Source: Bondarzewia mesenterica (Eukaryota > Basidiomycota > Agaricomycetes > Russulales > Bondarzewiaceae). Taken from it: 56,897 nucleotides of DNA. Below the pieces are notes generated by a model. It saw only the letters and a list, made by a program, of their open reading frames with translations. It did not search any database and was not told where the DNA came from. The position numbers were made by a program, and so were the translations under genes. Positions 20,268-29,619 of this stretch are shown piece after piece (position 1 is the stretch's first letter; the number at the start of each line of letters is the position of its first letter). The stretch is from the NCBI GenBank assembly GCA_004802705.1, contig SGPL01000181.1, forward strand, positions 1 to 56,897. The letters are read 5' to 3'.

Positions 20268-21643
20268 TCACTCCTCGATGACCTCGCGAACGATCCTCAA
20301 AAACTGACTCCCGCCGACAGACCCATTACTCTGACCAGACACGGACCGTTTTCTGCGTTGTGATGCCGCCCATAATCGATACACACCCTTTATGGCTTCT
20401 TTGACGCCTTCGACATCTTCCCCATCCAGGTCCCCTTCTGTCTCGGCCTCATCTACCTTGGTGGCCAGCTTTTGTAGGAACGATATTCCACCCGTTTTGA
20501 CAGGCCGCGGTGATAGAATATTATCCTCCAGTTTTCCCTCTGAATCTTTCCCATTTGCGTGCGAAGAAAATTCTTGTGGAGGGGAAGGCGTCTCGCTGTC
20601 CTCTTCGTCTCCATCCTCTTCGTCCGCCGCGATCAGCTCCGCATCGCCATTCGCTATCATATCATCAAATGCGGAATCTGGCCGCGAGGTAGGCATGGAG
20701 GGAGGTTGGCTTCCACGCGGCGATAGAGCAGTGAGACGACGAGCAAGGGTGCCAGGTGAAGGGGGCGCATCGTGTGTATACGGGGCACGGGGATGGATTA
20801 TGGTGTATGGAATGGGGAGCGGTTCGTCCGTAGGAACTTGATGACTCGGAGGTCCCGAGTCGTGAGCGAACTCTGGGGCGGGATGCAGTTTGCGTTTGGA
20901 TTTGACTACGGGAGAGGGCATAGTGGAGTCGGCCGAGCCTGTGGTGTTATGAATTAGTGAATAACATGACGAAATTTGGAGAGAGAGTGTTGTGTACCTT
21001 GTACAGATGCATACTGCGCCCAGTAAGCCTCCTCCCCTGCTTCGGATCCACTTTTGCTGTAGGCGGCTCTGCGCTCATGCGGCTCGGGCTCGCCTTGGTC
21101 ATCATGCCCACCGTACGAGTTCCAGTAATCATCGTCGTCGCTTTCGCTATGCATACCTTCTTCCAGATTGGGATTGTGGTGGGAGCGTGCATCAGGGGAT
21201 CCTTGAGGGGCGAGTGCCTCATCCAAGGACACATGACTCGTAGGAGGGAAAGGCATGAGATTTGCATCATGATATTTCCAGTTGCTGTCTGAGGGATCCC
21301 ATTGAAATACAAGCCTGAGGGCCTCAACGTCGGAGGAGGGGGAAACGTGTACATGGGCATATGTATGCTCGACATCCGAAGCATATTGCACTTGGAACTC
21401 AGAAGACGAATGATCATCTAAATGATTGGGTAGCAACTCCAGAAGCTCAATAGTTTTGTCCCTCTTGGACGATGCCCAGCATAAATACGTCGCTGGATCA
21501 TCCGGAGTGATGTTGAGAAAATGGTGTCTTTGAAGCAGAGAGCGTGAGAGTAGGTGGGGCGGGATGGGATTAAGCTGAGAGGGCGGAGCAATGTACTGGA
21601 GGATGAGGTTGACAGAGTGGGGTAGAATAGGACTGGGCAACAT
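20268..21643 (-). CDS. Protein of unknown function, acidic and disordered with a helical C-terminus
   Basis: I do not recognise this protein. Two exons: 21643-20998 and 20938-20268, joined at SVQ/GSADSTMPSP by a clean GT-AG intron. The N-terminus has a Leu/Pro-rich segment (SVNLILQYIAPPSQ, HLLSRSLLQRHHFLN), then ATYLCWASSKRDKTIELLE, VQYASDVEHTYAHVHVSP and LVFQWDPSDSNWKYHDAN, which look folded. The middle is acidic and low in complexity (DDDDYWNSYGGHDD, EEAYWAQYASVQ). The second exon is Pro/Ser/Asp/Glu-rich and ends in a likely helix (SFLQKLATKVDEAE, EAIKGVYRLWAASQRRKR, FLRIVREVIEE). The long open frame of over 430 codons with one intron is strong evidence that it is real. Its start lies 250 bp from that of a divergent GPI-anchor-like gene. 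Confidence 0.75.
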
Positions 21644-21893
21644 GGTGGTCGGGAGAGAAAGAGTAGATTTGGCCTACATCGGCTTCACAGGGTAATTCAC
21701 CCCAAGTACGGCACCCCGTGTGCGGAGAAAAATCAAATTCCCAAGATCCAACGCGTCGCGTGAATTCGAATCCACGTGAGCACAACTCTCCCACGCCTCA
21801 GACCTCCAGGCCTTCCCAGACGCATCGACGACCGTCATTCCGTCTTCAGTCTCCAGTTGCCGTTCATTGTTACGACCACCGTCCACGATCACC
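21644..21893. promoter_or_regulatory. Bidirectional promoter region
   Basis: Only 250 bp separate the start codons of the minus-strand unknown and the plus-strand serine-rich protein, so the two genes must share upstream DNA. Confidence 0.5.
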
Positions 21894-22456
21894 ATGCGCC
21901 CTTCAATCCTTTTCGCTCTGATATTCTCCCCTCTCGTCGCATACGCGCAGGTGCGTTTCTCTTCCGCACATTGATCTGACCATGACCATGACCTCTTGAA
22001 CAGAGCAGTCAAGCCTCTGGTGGTGGCGGCGTCTCCGTGTCCACATCATTCTCTGCGTCCGTATCCTTCGACAACAACCGTCAGTTGACCACAGTATCCG
22101 TCGCCATTCCCATCACTATCACTCCTACCACCTCTGCTTCTTCGGCATCTGCCTCCGGTAATTCATCAGCATCGGCATCGCGGTCGGCGTCCGGAAATTC
22201 TACCGCCAGCAGTACGGGTAGTAGCAATTCAACGAGGTCCTCTTCCACGTCAACTGGACCGCTGCCAACAGCACCAACATCTGTCGACGGTGGTGGGAAT
22301 GGTGCCGATGGTGCTCCGAGTCCTGGCGCGACGGCGGCTGGAGGAATATATGGCCCTGGAGATGGCTACATTTCTGGTGCAATGCCAATGCAGCGGAACG
22401 CCGTGCTAGTGAGCATGACGGGCATGGTATTAGGAGGCTTGCTTGCATTTGCGTAG
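21894..22456 (+). CDS. Serine/threonine-rich secreted protein with a likely GPI-anchor signal
   Basis: Exon 1 (21894-21950) is almost exactly the signal peptide MRPSILFALIFSPLVAYAQ. A GT-AG intron follows and exon 2 is 22004-22456. After GGGGVSVSTSFSASVSFDN and a short conserved-looking stretch (RQLTTVSVAIPITITP), the protein is dominated by Ser, Thr, Ala, Gly and Asn repeats, a likely O-mannosylated stalk. It ends in VLVSMTGMVLGGLLAFA, a hydrophobic tail right at the C-terminus preceded by small residues, typical of GPI attachment. About 170 residues. Likely a cell-wall or plasma-membrane surface protein; no catalytic domain is seen. Confidence 0.8.
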
Positions 22457-22947
22457 TCTGTGTTCTGGATTGTTTGAGGGAGTTTGTCTGGAGTTGTAGA
22501 CGGACAATCGCTGGTTTGTATTTTGGGACTTGACTTTATGCTGAAGCCGGACTACACTTGTTACCACGTACATCTCTTCCATTGCATTTGAACTGAATCG
22601 TTAACTTCTGGAGTACTACCCTACCACCACATCATTATTTTCAGGACATATTCATCGCAGCGTATTCGTGCCTACCGTGTCTGCTGTGCGTGTCCGATGG
22701 TGCACGAAGGTCGTGACGATTGGCTCGTTTTCTGACCCCGAGAGACTGCATACAGCGCTTTCCGAAAATACGGGGTGCAGAGTGACCGCAACTTGTGACA
22801 ACATAGTATGCAACGGCGTGTTTTCCGACCCTTCTTCAGACACGGTTTGCGCATCGATCAACCGTGTACCCCTTCAAATTTCTCTCATCCATTTCTGCGA
22901 TCAATGTCTTCTGGAATTGAAGCCCAACCCGCCAAAAAAAATCAAGA
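22457..22947. other. Intergenic region upstream of MYG1
   Basis: No independent gene is seen. An ATG at 22904 opens a 28-codon frame overlapping the called MYG1 start in a different frame; see the MYG1 entry. Confidence 0.4.
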
Positions 22948-24280
22948 TGGATTCCTCGTCAAAAGTGAGAACACCACCCGACACATTTGACCTTGGTCTC
23001 TGAATGATACCTCAGGTCATCGGCACGCACAACGGAACCTTCCACTGCGACGAGGCTCTTGCCGTCTTCATGCTCAAACAGACTTCCACCTATCAGGATG
23101 CAGGTACGGATCCGAGTGCGACTCTGCTACCGCGCCTTGACCTTACATACGACTCCGCAGCGGTGAAGCGTAGCAGGGATCCCAAGATCCTGGACTCTTG
23201 TGACATTGTCGTCGACGTCGGCGCCGTCTACGACGAGTCTATCAAGCGTTTTGACCATCACCAGCGTGGTTTCACGGAGGTTCTCGGACATGGCTTCTCC
23301 ACCAAACTTTCTTCGGCGGGCCTGATTTACAAGTGCGTTGCGTCAATCTCACAGACATAGCGAGGTATCAATCTGATTTTCATATATTCAGACATTTCGG
23401 GCGAGAGATCATAGCGAGCAGGCTTCAACTCTCGCTCGAAGATCCCAAAGTGACCGTCTTATGGCTGAAGATGTACAAGGTGCGAGTGTTTTCTATCCTC
23501 TAATCCATAAAATATAAGTCAGGGGTGAAATTATTACACAGGAATTCGTCGAGGCCATTGATGGTATCGATAACGGTGTCTCTCAGTACCCTACCGATAT
23601 CAAACCGACTTACCGTAGCCGCACTGATCTCTCGAGCCGTGTTGGCTGGCTGAACCCAGCCTGGAATCAACCCTTTGATTCCGAGGCCGTCGATGTGCGT
23701 CTTAACCCCTTTTGACCCCCACCCGCACGCACTTACTGTTACCCCTACAGGCCCAGTTTGCCAAGGCGTCCAAGCTAACGGGTGAAGAATTCTTGGGCAG
23801 ACTGGACTATTACGGCAAAGCGTGGCTCCCCGCGCGTGACCTCGTAGCTGCAGGGCTCAATAACAGGACTAACATCGACGCCAACGGGCGTATCATCGTC
23901 TTTGACACATTCGTGCCTTGGAAAGTGAGTCTCACCCACACTCCATACTATCACCCAGCAAGCTGACGCATGCTGCTATACAGGAACACCTCTTTGTCCT
24001 CGAATCTGAGCTAGGGATCACCCCCGAGAACCAGCCCTTCTACGTTCTGTATCCCGACGAGACCGGAGGCAACTGGCGCATCCAAGCTGTCCCCGTCTCT
24101 CCCGAGAGCTTCGAGAGTCGCAAAGCACTCCCCGAAGTCTGGCGCGGCGTGCGTGACGACGAGCTCTCCCGCCTGTCCGGTATCGATGGCGGGGTTTTCG
24201 TGCATGCGTCTGGCTTCATCGGCGGAAACAAGACAAAGGAGGGCGCCTTGAAGATGGCGAAGAAGGCTCTAGAGATTTAA
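22948..24280 (+). CDS. MYG1: MYG1 family exonuclease (DHH-like)
   Basis: MYG1 is a conserved nucleus/mitochondrion protein of the DHH phosphoesterase type, reported as a 3'-5' RNA exonuclease linking nuclear and mitochondrial RNA processing. Exons: 22948-22965, 23016-23103, 23161-23332, 23392-23479, 23542-23694, 23751-23924, 23984-24280. Motifs: VIGTHNGTFHCDEALAVFML (metal-binding HxxxxHxD region), DIVVDVGAVYDESIKRFDHH (DxG and DHH), EAIDGIDNGVSQYP, RVGWLNPAWNQPF, GRIIVFDTFVPWKEHLF, YVLYPDETGGNWRIQAVP, and SGIDGGVFVHASGFIGGNKT near the end. Full length, about 350 residues. An upstream ATG at 22904 is in another frame, but the A8 run at 22935-22942 lies between; seven As would fuse MSSGIEAQPAKK to the called start. 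The true N-terminus may thus be at 22904. Confidence 0.92.
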
Positions 24281-24299
24281 GGAGGCATGCTGTTTGAAA

Positions 24300-26955
24300 G
24301 GTCGATTCGTTGATGATGCTAAAGGCATTCCGTCGAAGACGGATGAAAGCTCTGATGTGAGCTAGATCGGTTACCCATGTTATGCTGGTGCTGGTCTCCC
24401 TGAGAAACTCAGGTGCCGTCCGTTGAGGCTTGGAGCTCTGATATTGTCTATAGTGTCAGAGACTGGGAGCGCATCGATAGGCTATTTTGAATGTGTACGA
24501 ATGCGAGTGTAGCCTATTCATTACAATGCGGTCGCTTCGTTTCTATATGATGTCTTCCTAAAATGCATACGCATTGCATTATCACCCAGTCATGGTCTCC
24601 GGGGGTCTCAGGGGCTTCACTTCAAGGTGTAATGACTTGTTACATCGGGTTTAGACGTTAGTTTACACTAGTCTAATCGACTACACCGCCTTTGGCCGAG
24701 CTCACTGCTGCTTAGATTGCTTCTAAGCTCAGCTCTCGTCAACTGCAGCTTCTCTGGGATGGCTCTTAAGATGGGTGCGTACATGCACATGGTNTCCCGA
24801 TGGCTTTCGGGATGAGCATTGCCCGCACAAGCAAAAGATCTGTCGAACGGGCTGAGAGTCGTCTATGGGCTGTGGCTGATTAGTCACGAATGGTCCACGG
24901 ACGGCGGATCCTCTTTGCCCGGCGAAGGTGAAGTGTCTGCTGAGGGGCAATAGGGGATGGCTCTCCTCCCAGCTCACACCTTCACCTCGCAGGTCTGTGA
25001 TACTCGGTATTGTTGAGTCGCAATGCTTGTTACTCACACCTTCACCTCGCAGGGTAGTTTGTTGCCCTTTTTGCGCTACTACATTTGCTCTCGCTCACAT
25101 CTGTCGAATCAATCGGCTCCTCAACCGCTGCTGCGGTTCCGTCTTGTGCAACATTGCATGGGATGAGCATCATCGGTAGATGTGCCAGACTTGCATGCAC
25201 AAGGAGCGGCCGGCTGTCATTCACGCGATGTCCAACACCATTGGCAGCCTTGCATCTGGCTATATCCCACAGCAGGCCGCCGTGTTGTTATCTATTCATG
25301 CAGCATCCAACACCGTCCACAGCCTTGCATCTGGCTATGTCCGGACAGCGGGTCGCCGCGTTGCGAGCTAACAGCTCATTTAGCGGAGCTCCTGCAGCTC
25401 ATTCAGTGTAGCTTCTGCAGCGGACACCAGCTATTGCGATACTGCGTGCCTGGCACTCAGCACTATGTTGTGTGCATGTGCGTCGCACACGCTTTCAGAC
25501 CTCGCATGACCACAGCAGACGCAGCTGCTTGCGGCTCAATCACTGCAGCTTCTGCGGTGGACACCGACTATTGCGAACAGCGTGTTCGCCACTCAGCATT
25601 ATGTTGCCATGTCTGCGTCGCATACGCTTTTGGACCTGTGCATGCACCACTGCTAGCTGACCATATCTTAGTGCCTCATACCTCGTCTGCTACATTTCTT
25701 ATGGTTTTCGCGCATTGCACCTCCGTACGTTGCACGCAACTCGCAAGCCATGCCCGGCGCTCCCGTCAACCCATCAGGTAGAATGAATGCTGGGATCCCC
25801 TGAGCTGGCCAGCGCTCTGTCGCTCGTCACCAGGCTTTTTGAGAAGTTCGAGAGATGGGCAAAGCAAGAGAAAGAGAGGCGGCCGGCAGGCATCATTCAG
25901 ACGATTGGTAAAAGGCAGGGGTTGCGGTAGCCAGCTTGAACGCGGCGTGCCGACCCAGCGTCTTCGCCGTGATGCCAACAACTCATTGTCACAACCGCGG
26001 CCTGGTCGTGCAGAGTGCCCTGTTTATTCAAGACCAAGACCTATGACTGCAATGGCTGACTTTCATGCCGGCAATAACGTCTCAAATCATGTGGCTCTAC
26101 TGGGTACCACACCGCCCAGCTTACATGCATCCAAATTTTGGCGTGTATATTGGACCAAGACAGAATGCATCCATATCCACTACAGGCACCTCTCCGCCAA
26201 CCTTCGGTGCACTTCGTTGCATCCGACGCGTCGACGGCGTATGTCGACTTGCCCATTCATCAAGCTCAATTGCGCTGCTCGACAACCCTGCACCTTGCAT
26301 CTGACTACGTCCCAACAGTGGGTTGCCATGTTGTGAGCCGGGGAGCTCGTATTTAGTAGAAGAGCTCCCGCAGCAGACGCACCCACTTGCGATTTGGTGC
26401 AGCATCGCAGCTGACACCGGGTACTGCAGACATGCTAGGTTTACTGCAAAGAGTATTACCACTACAATTGGCACGCAATGGTGTCTGCTTATGCTTATCC
26501 ACCGTGCGTTGTCGACACTTCAGGCCAACAAGTCATGCCGAAAATAAAAGAGTGCGAGAAGAAGAGCAAGGAAGAGAGAGGCAGGGACGAGAGACCCCTT
26601 GGTGCTTGCCAGCCTATTAACACCGCCAGCTCGAGTTTTGTCGACTCGAGTGCGACTCACCAGCCCACATCCCCATCGCAGATGTGTAATGCCCAAGTTG
26701 AGCATGCAGGGCACAGCATGCCCAGCTCCGGCCCAGGAATCGGCCAGCGATTGAGTGGTGCGAGTCGGTCGGGGAGTCGAGCCCGCGCAAGAAACCCAGC
26801 AAGTGCAGGTAGTGCCACAGCAGCCGTCCCTGCACGGCCCGTAGCACTGCTGGCCTAGCTGAGGCCTACAAGCTCACCTGTGATTCGAGCCATGCTGCGG
26901 CGCAACGTCAACAATGACAGCCGTGAGCCCTATTCCCTACGTCTACTTTATGAAG
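24300..26955. repeat. Repeat-rich degenerate DNA, no intact gene
   Basis: No gene with splice structure or a known domain is seen. Several internal repeats are visible: a 20-nt direct repeat (ctcacaccttcacctcgcag) near 24973 and 25034; a roughly 80-nt unit containing CCTTGCATCTGGCTAT at about 25245 and 25323, with a decayed copy near 26290; and a roughly 143-nt unit with gcttctgcRgYggacacc near 25410 and 25547. Base composition and CpG/CA patterns differ from the neighbouring genes. It could be old transposon or minisatellite-like DNA; no terminal repeats, transposase or reverse transcriptase motif was found. Confidence 0.6.
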
Positions 26956-26959
26956 AGGG

Positions 26960-27720
26960 GCAGCTTGGAGGGAGCGTGCAGCCATCACCCCAACGCTCCT
27001 GATCAACTACAACAGCCCGTCCACGAGCACGCAGCTAGAGCGCTCACATTCGAAGGATGCGCCTTCGAACGTGGACTTGGATGAGATTGCTCGCCAGTCT
27101 CTCCCAACGAGCATCAATCCCCTCCAATTTGGCAATGACAAAAGCATGTCCATGATGCAACTCACAGCGTTGGAGACACTCGCCCAGAAAAACAACGGCA
27201 GGCTGACGCCAGACGGACGCGTGATGCTCGGACTCGCGTACGACGTCCTCGGTAGAGACCCAGACGAAGACTGATGGATCATGACGCTCGCGCGGTCGCT
27301 CGGCATCANGCCCATCACGGCGCACTACGTCGGGGGCCCTCATGGGAAGGGATTTTCTTATCGGGTGCGGAGGGGGACCTAGTGTTCTCGCACGCGAATG
27401 GATTGACGCACGTGAGGTGTGACGAGGAGGAGTGGACGCTGTTGAAGGAGTCTGGAGTGAGCATCCCTGCGATGCCTGAGAATGAGCTCGGGATGAGTCA
27501 TGGTGATCCCGTTGTGCACGATGCTGTGAGGAGGGGCGTCAAAGTGGGATTGGGAATCGAGCATACAAACACTCGCACTTGCACTCACGATGACTGCCGT
27601 ACATCACTATGCTTGCTGATGACACCGTCGAACGGGGCACCACCACCTGGCATGCCGACGTCTACAATGTCGACGTCAAGTGGAACCTAAATTCCTGGAT
27701 GCGGCGCCTTGACAGCCTAA
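26960..27720 (+). pseudogene. Broken amidohydrolase (SsnA/cytosine-deaminase-like) gene remnant
   Basis: Pieces of an amidohydrolase appear in correct order but in different frames. First: TLLINYNSPSTSTQLERSHS up to TALETLAQKNNGRLTPDG and VMLGLAYDVLGRDPDED (about 26985-27270). Second, beyond a TGA: WIMTLARSLGI then PITAHYVGGPHGKG (27274-27350). Third, another frame: DLVFSHANGLT, EEEWTLLKESGVSI, PENELGMSHGDPV, AVRRGVKVGLGIE (27375-27560). Fourth: TMTAVHHYA, ADDTVERGTTTWHADVYNVD (27590-27680). The metal-site stretch SHAN...H and the MSHGDP and GLGI blocks are typical of the family. The N-terminal HxH part is absent, and stops and frame changes occur, so I call it a pseudogene, though a few breaks could be introns. 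It sits inside the repeat island. Confidence 0.65.
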
Positions 27721-27968
27721 GACTCCTTTTTCATCTTTCTGGCTCATTTTTCTCCACCTGATCCAAGACCCTAATATACACAGCACACCTGCCAAATGTG
27801 GGAGGATGACACCCCGAAGCATCTCACTAGCATCCTTCTTCAAGAGCGGTCTCGCCAAGAGGATCCATTCTCGCTATCCGTGCCGGCAAAAGGATAGAGA
27901 TTTATATGCCAGCGGCTCCGTGCACTCCCCCCTGTATGCTAGTGGCTCCGCGCATGCTCTTTAAGCCT

Positions 27969-28124
27969 GCAAAGGCATGCTTCCTCGAATGCTTTCGGGA
28001 TGAGGCGACGCTCGCCGCCCTAGACAGCGTCTAGGTTATTTAATTGCCTTTCGCAAAGGCAAAGCTTCCTTGGATGCTTCAAGATGAGGCGCTGCTCGCC
28101 GCCCTACACAGCGTCTAGGTTGTT
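27969..28124. repeat. 84-bp tandem repeat, two copies
   Basis: Both units start gcaaaggca and contain gatgaggcg, ctcgccgccctaNacag and cgtctaggtt in the same order; the second begins at 28053. They differ at scattered positions, so the duplication is not brand new. Confidence 0.8.
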
Positions 28125-28591
28125 CGCCTCTTAATGCTTTTAATACTGATGCTTTGCCTTTCTTTCATTTCTTTTGCAGACCCGGTGTACAATTAATCTC
28201 TGCATAACCACAGCGACGCTTGCCACCTGCCATACTTAACTGCCACTCACAGCAGTATACCACCACTCATCTTATCAGCTCGAGCACAATGCATAGGCGC
28301 ATAGCGGCCAGCGCCACTAGCTTTAGCATTCCCGAGTCAAGCACCATATTTGCCCGCAAAATGTGTCGCACTCTTCACAAGTACTTGAACTTGATCTCTC
28401 GGCGAACAACACATCGGCACACAGCGGTCATGCACAATATTTGCCCGCAAATACAGTAACCTCTCATCAAATCTTTCACCTCCAGCCCACCCCACCATCC
28501 TACTATTTCTAGGGTCACGGTGATGNTNANNNNANTNNCNCTTGCTGGCAATATATGTGCGTTCTCGNNNGNTGCTGTTGTGAGAGATGAT

Positions 28592-28793
28592 CTATGGAAC
28601 GAGCAAACACGAGAACTAAGCTCAGTCGTCCGTCTCGTAGGAGGGAATAAAACGACTGGATTGGCTGTACCTATGGAACGAGCAAACACGAGAACTAAGC
28701 TACGAGTAGCAGTAAGTACGAGTAGCGTAAGGGAAAATCAAGTATGGAGCTCACCTCAGTCGTCCGTCTCGTAGGAGGGAATAAAACGACTGA
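28592..28793. repeat. Interleaved direct repeats with an imperfect palindrome
   Basis: Block a (ctatggaacgagcaaacacg and on) occurs at 28592 and 28671. Block b (ctcagtcgtccgtctcgtag and on, about 38 nt) occurs at 28621 and 28755. Each block b is an imperfect hairpin, because cagtcgt near its start pairs with acgactg at its end. It borders a stretch of N bases, so the true copy number may be higher. Confidence 0.8.
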
Positions 28794-28860
28794 GGGAGCT
28801 CCGACTACAGCTCGACACTGATAAACTACTCGGAAAGCCGGAACCGGTACAGGCACGAAA

Positions 28861-29159
28861 ATTAGTGTGAGTTGGGAGATCTGACATAACAGGCCATGAC
28901 AACGGTCACCTCATCCAGTGAGGCGACCTCTTACTTCAACAAAGACATACTGGTTAGAATAGTGATAGGCATTAGAATCATTCCCGTAGTCACGAGAGCA
29001 ATAATGATTGCCCTGCGGAGGTTGATAGGAGTTGTCAGTAACACGGTTGCCTACGATGGCAATGTTCGTGAGTTGTCACGGTGCGAGCCATACCTGGCTG
29101 TTAGTGCCACTATCGGTGTAGGTGTAACCTTTGTCGGAGGAAGAACTGTTATCGGACAT
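28861..29159 (-). CDS. 5' part of a small conserved fungal protein (NHYCSRDYG type), apparently truncated
   Basis: The minus strand from 29159 reads MSDNSSSSDKGYTYTDSGTN then SQ; an intron ends in cctccgcag near 29019, and the next exon reads GNHYCSRDYGNDSNAYHYSN. I recognise this pattern from small (about 100-residue) fungal proteins of unknown function that continue with repeated Tyr/Ser/Asn/Gly stretches. Here that continuation is not seen. After the donor near 28952 the sequence soon reaches stops and the repeat blocks of 28592-28793. It could be a gene cut by the repeats or one whose last exon was lost or mis-assembled. Function unknown. Confidence 0.5.
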
Positions 29160-29619
29160 TGCGAGAGTGGCGGTGTAATGCTAAGAGAGGAGACGGTTGA
29201 CGGGGAGTATCGAGTCCAACACAAATGGAGTCACCCAGCCTTTAAGGAAGACGCCTGATTATGTTATCTACACTTATGTATTGGTCGACTCCGCGGCACT
29301 CCGCAGCGACTCAAAAAGACCCCTTGACCCAAGCTTGTCGAGGGAGGTCAGGCTTCAACGAGTCTGTCTACCTTGGTCCTTGACCCTGCGCAACACTGGT
29401 GGCGAGAATCTCATCTTAAGTCAAGCCCCCGCCGCCGACTCCAAGTCGACCCCAGCATCAACCTCCAAGCCGCACGGTCACCAACTAGCACCGCACGATC
29501 AATCTTCTGGCAAAAAAGACGTTAGTCATGGTGCGCATTTCCTCATCAAATATCTTCCTTGCCTGTTCTGCTCACTTTGAGAGTCACTGCCAGGCTCCCA
29601 GCTACGCTTTCAGACCAGC
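29160..29619. other. Intergenic region upstream of the F-box gene
   Basis: No supported gene. A 127-codon plus ORF (29197-29580) has no recognisable domain. It should hold promoters for both flanking genes. Confidence 0.35.

Larger units (their letters stand above)
27721..28860. other. Repeat-containing gene-free stretch with N runs
   Basis: No gene is recognised. It contains the 84-bp tandem repeat (27969-28124), two copies of an element with atatttgcccgcaaa (about 28347 and 28438), N runs at 28526-28571 and the duplicated blocks of 28592-28793. Confidence 0.5.

Noticed and set aside
21720..21790. Possible minus-strand tRNA with a B-box-like GGATTCGAATTC
   Set aside because: The T-loop would not have seven bases with a good stem, and no A box or acceptor stem could be found upstream. 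The site is simply palindromic.
25180..28130. CRISPR-like array
   Set aside because: The repeats differ in sequence and spacing, occur only two or three times, and the DNA is eukaryotic.
24300..28860. LTR retrotransposon or DNA transposon
   Set aside because: No reverse transcriptase, integrase or transposase motif, no terminal repeats and no target-site duplication were found; only a repeat label is justified.
28896..29258. A 120-codon plus-strand ORF (start MTTVTSSSEATSYF)
   Set aside because: It is antisense to the NHYCSRDYG-type exons, which carry a recognised pattern and splice signals; the plus frame does not.
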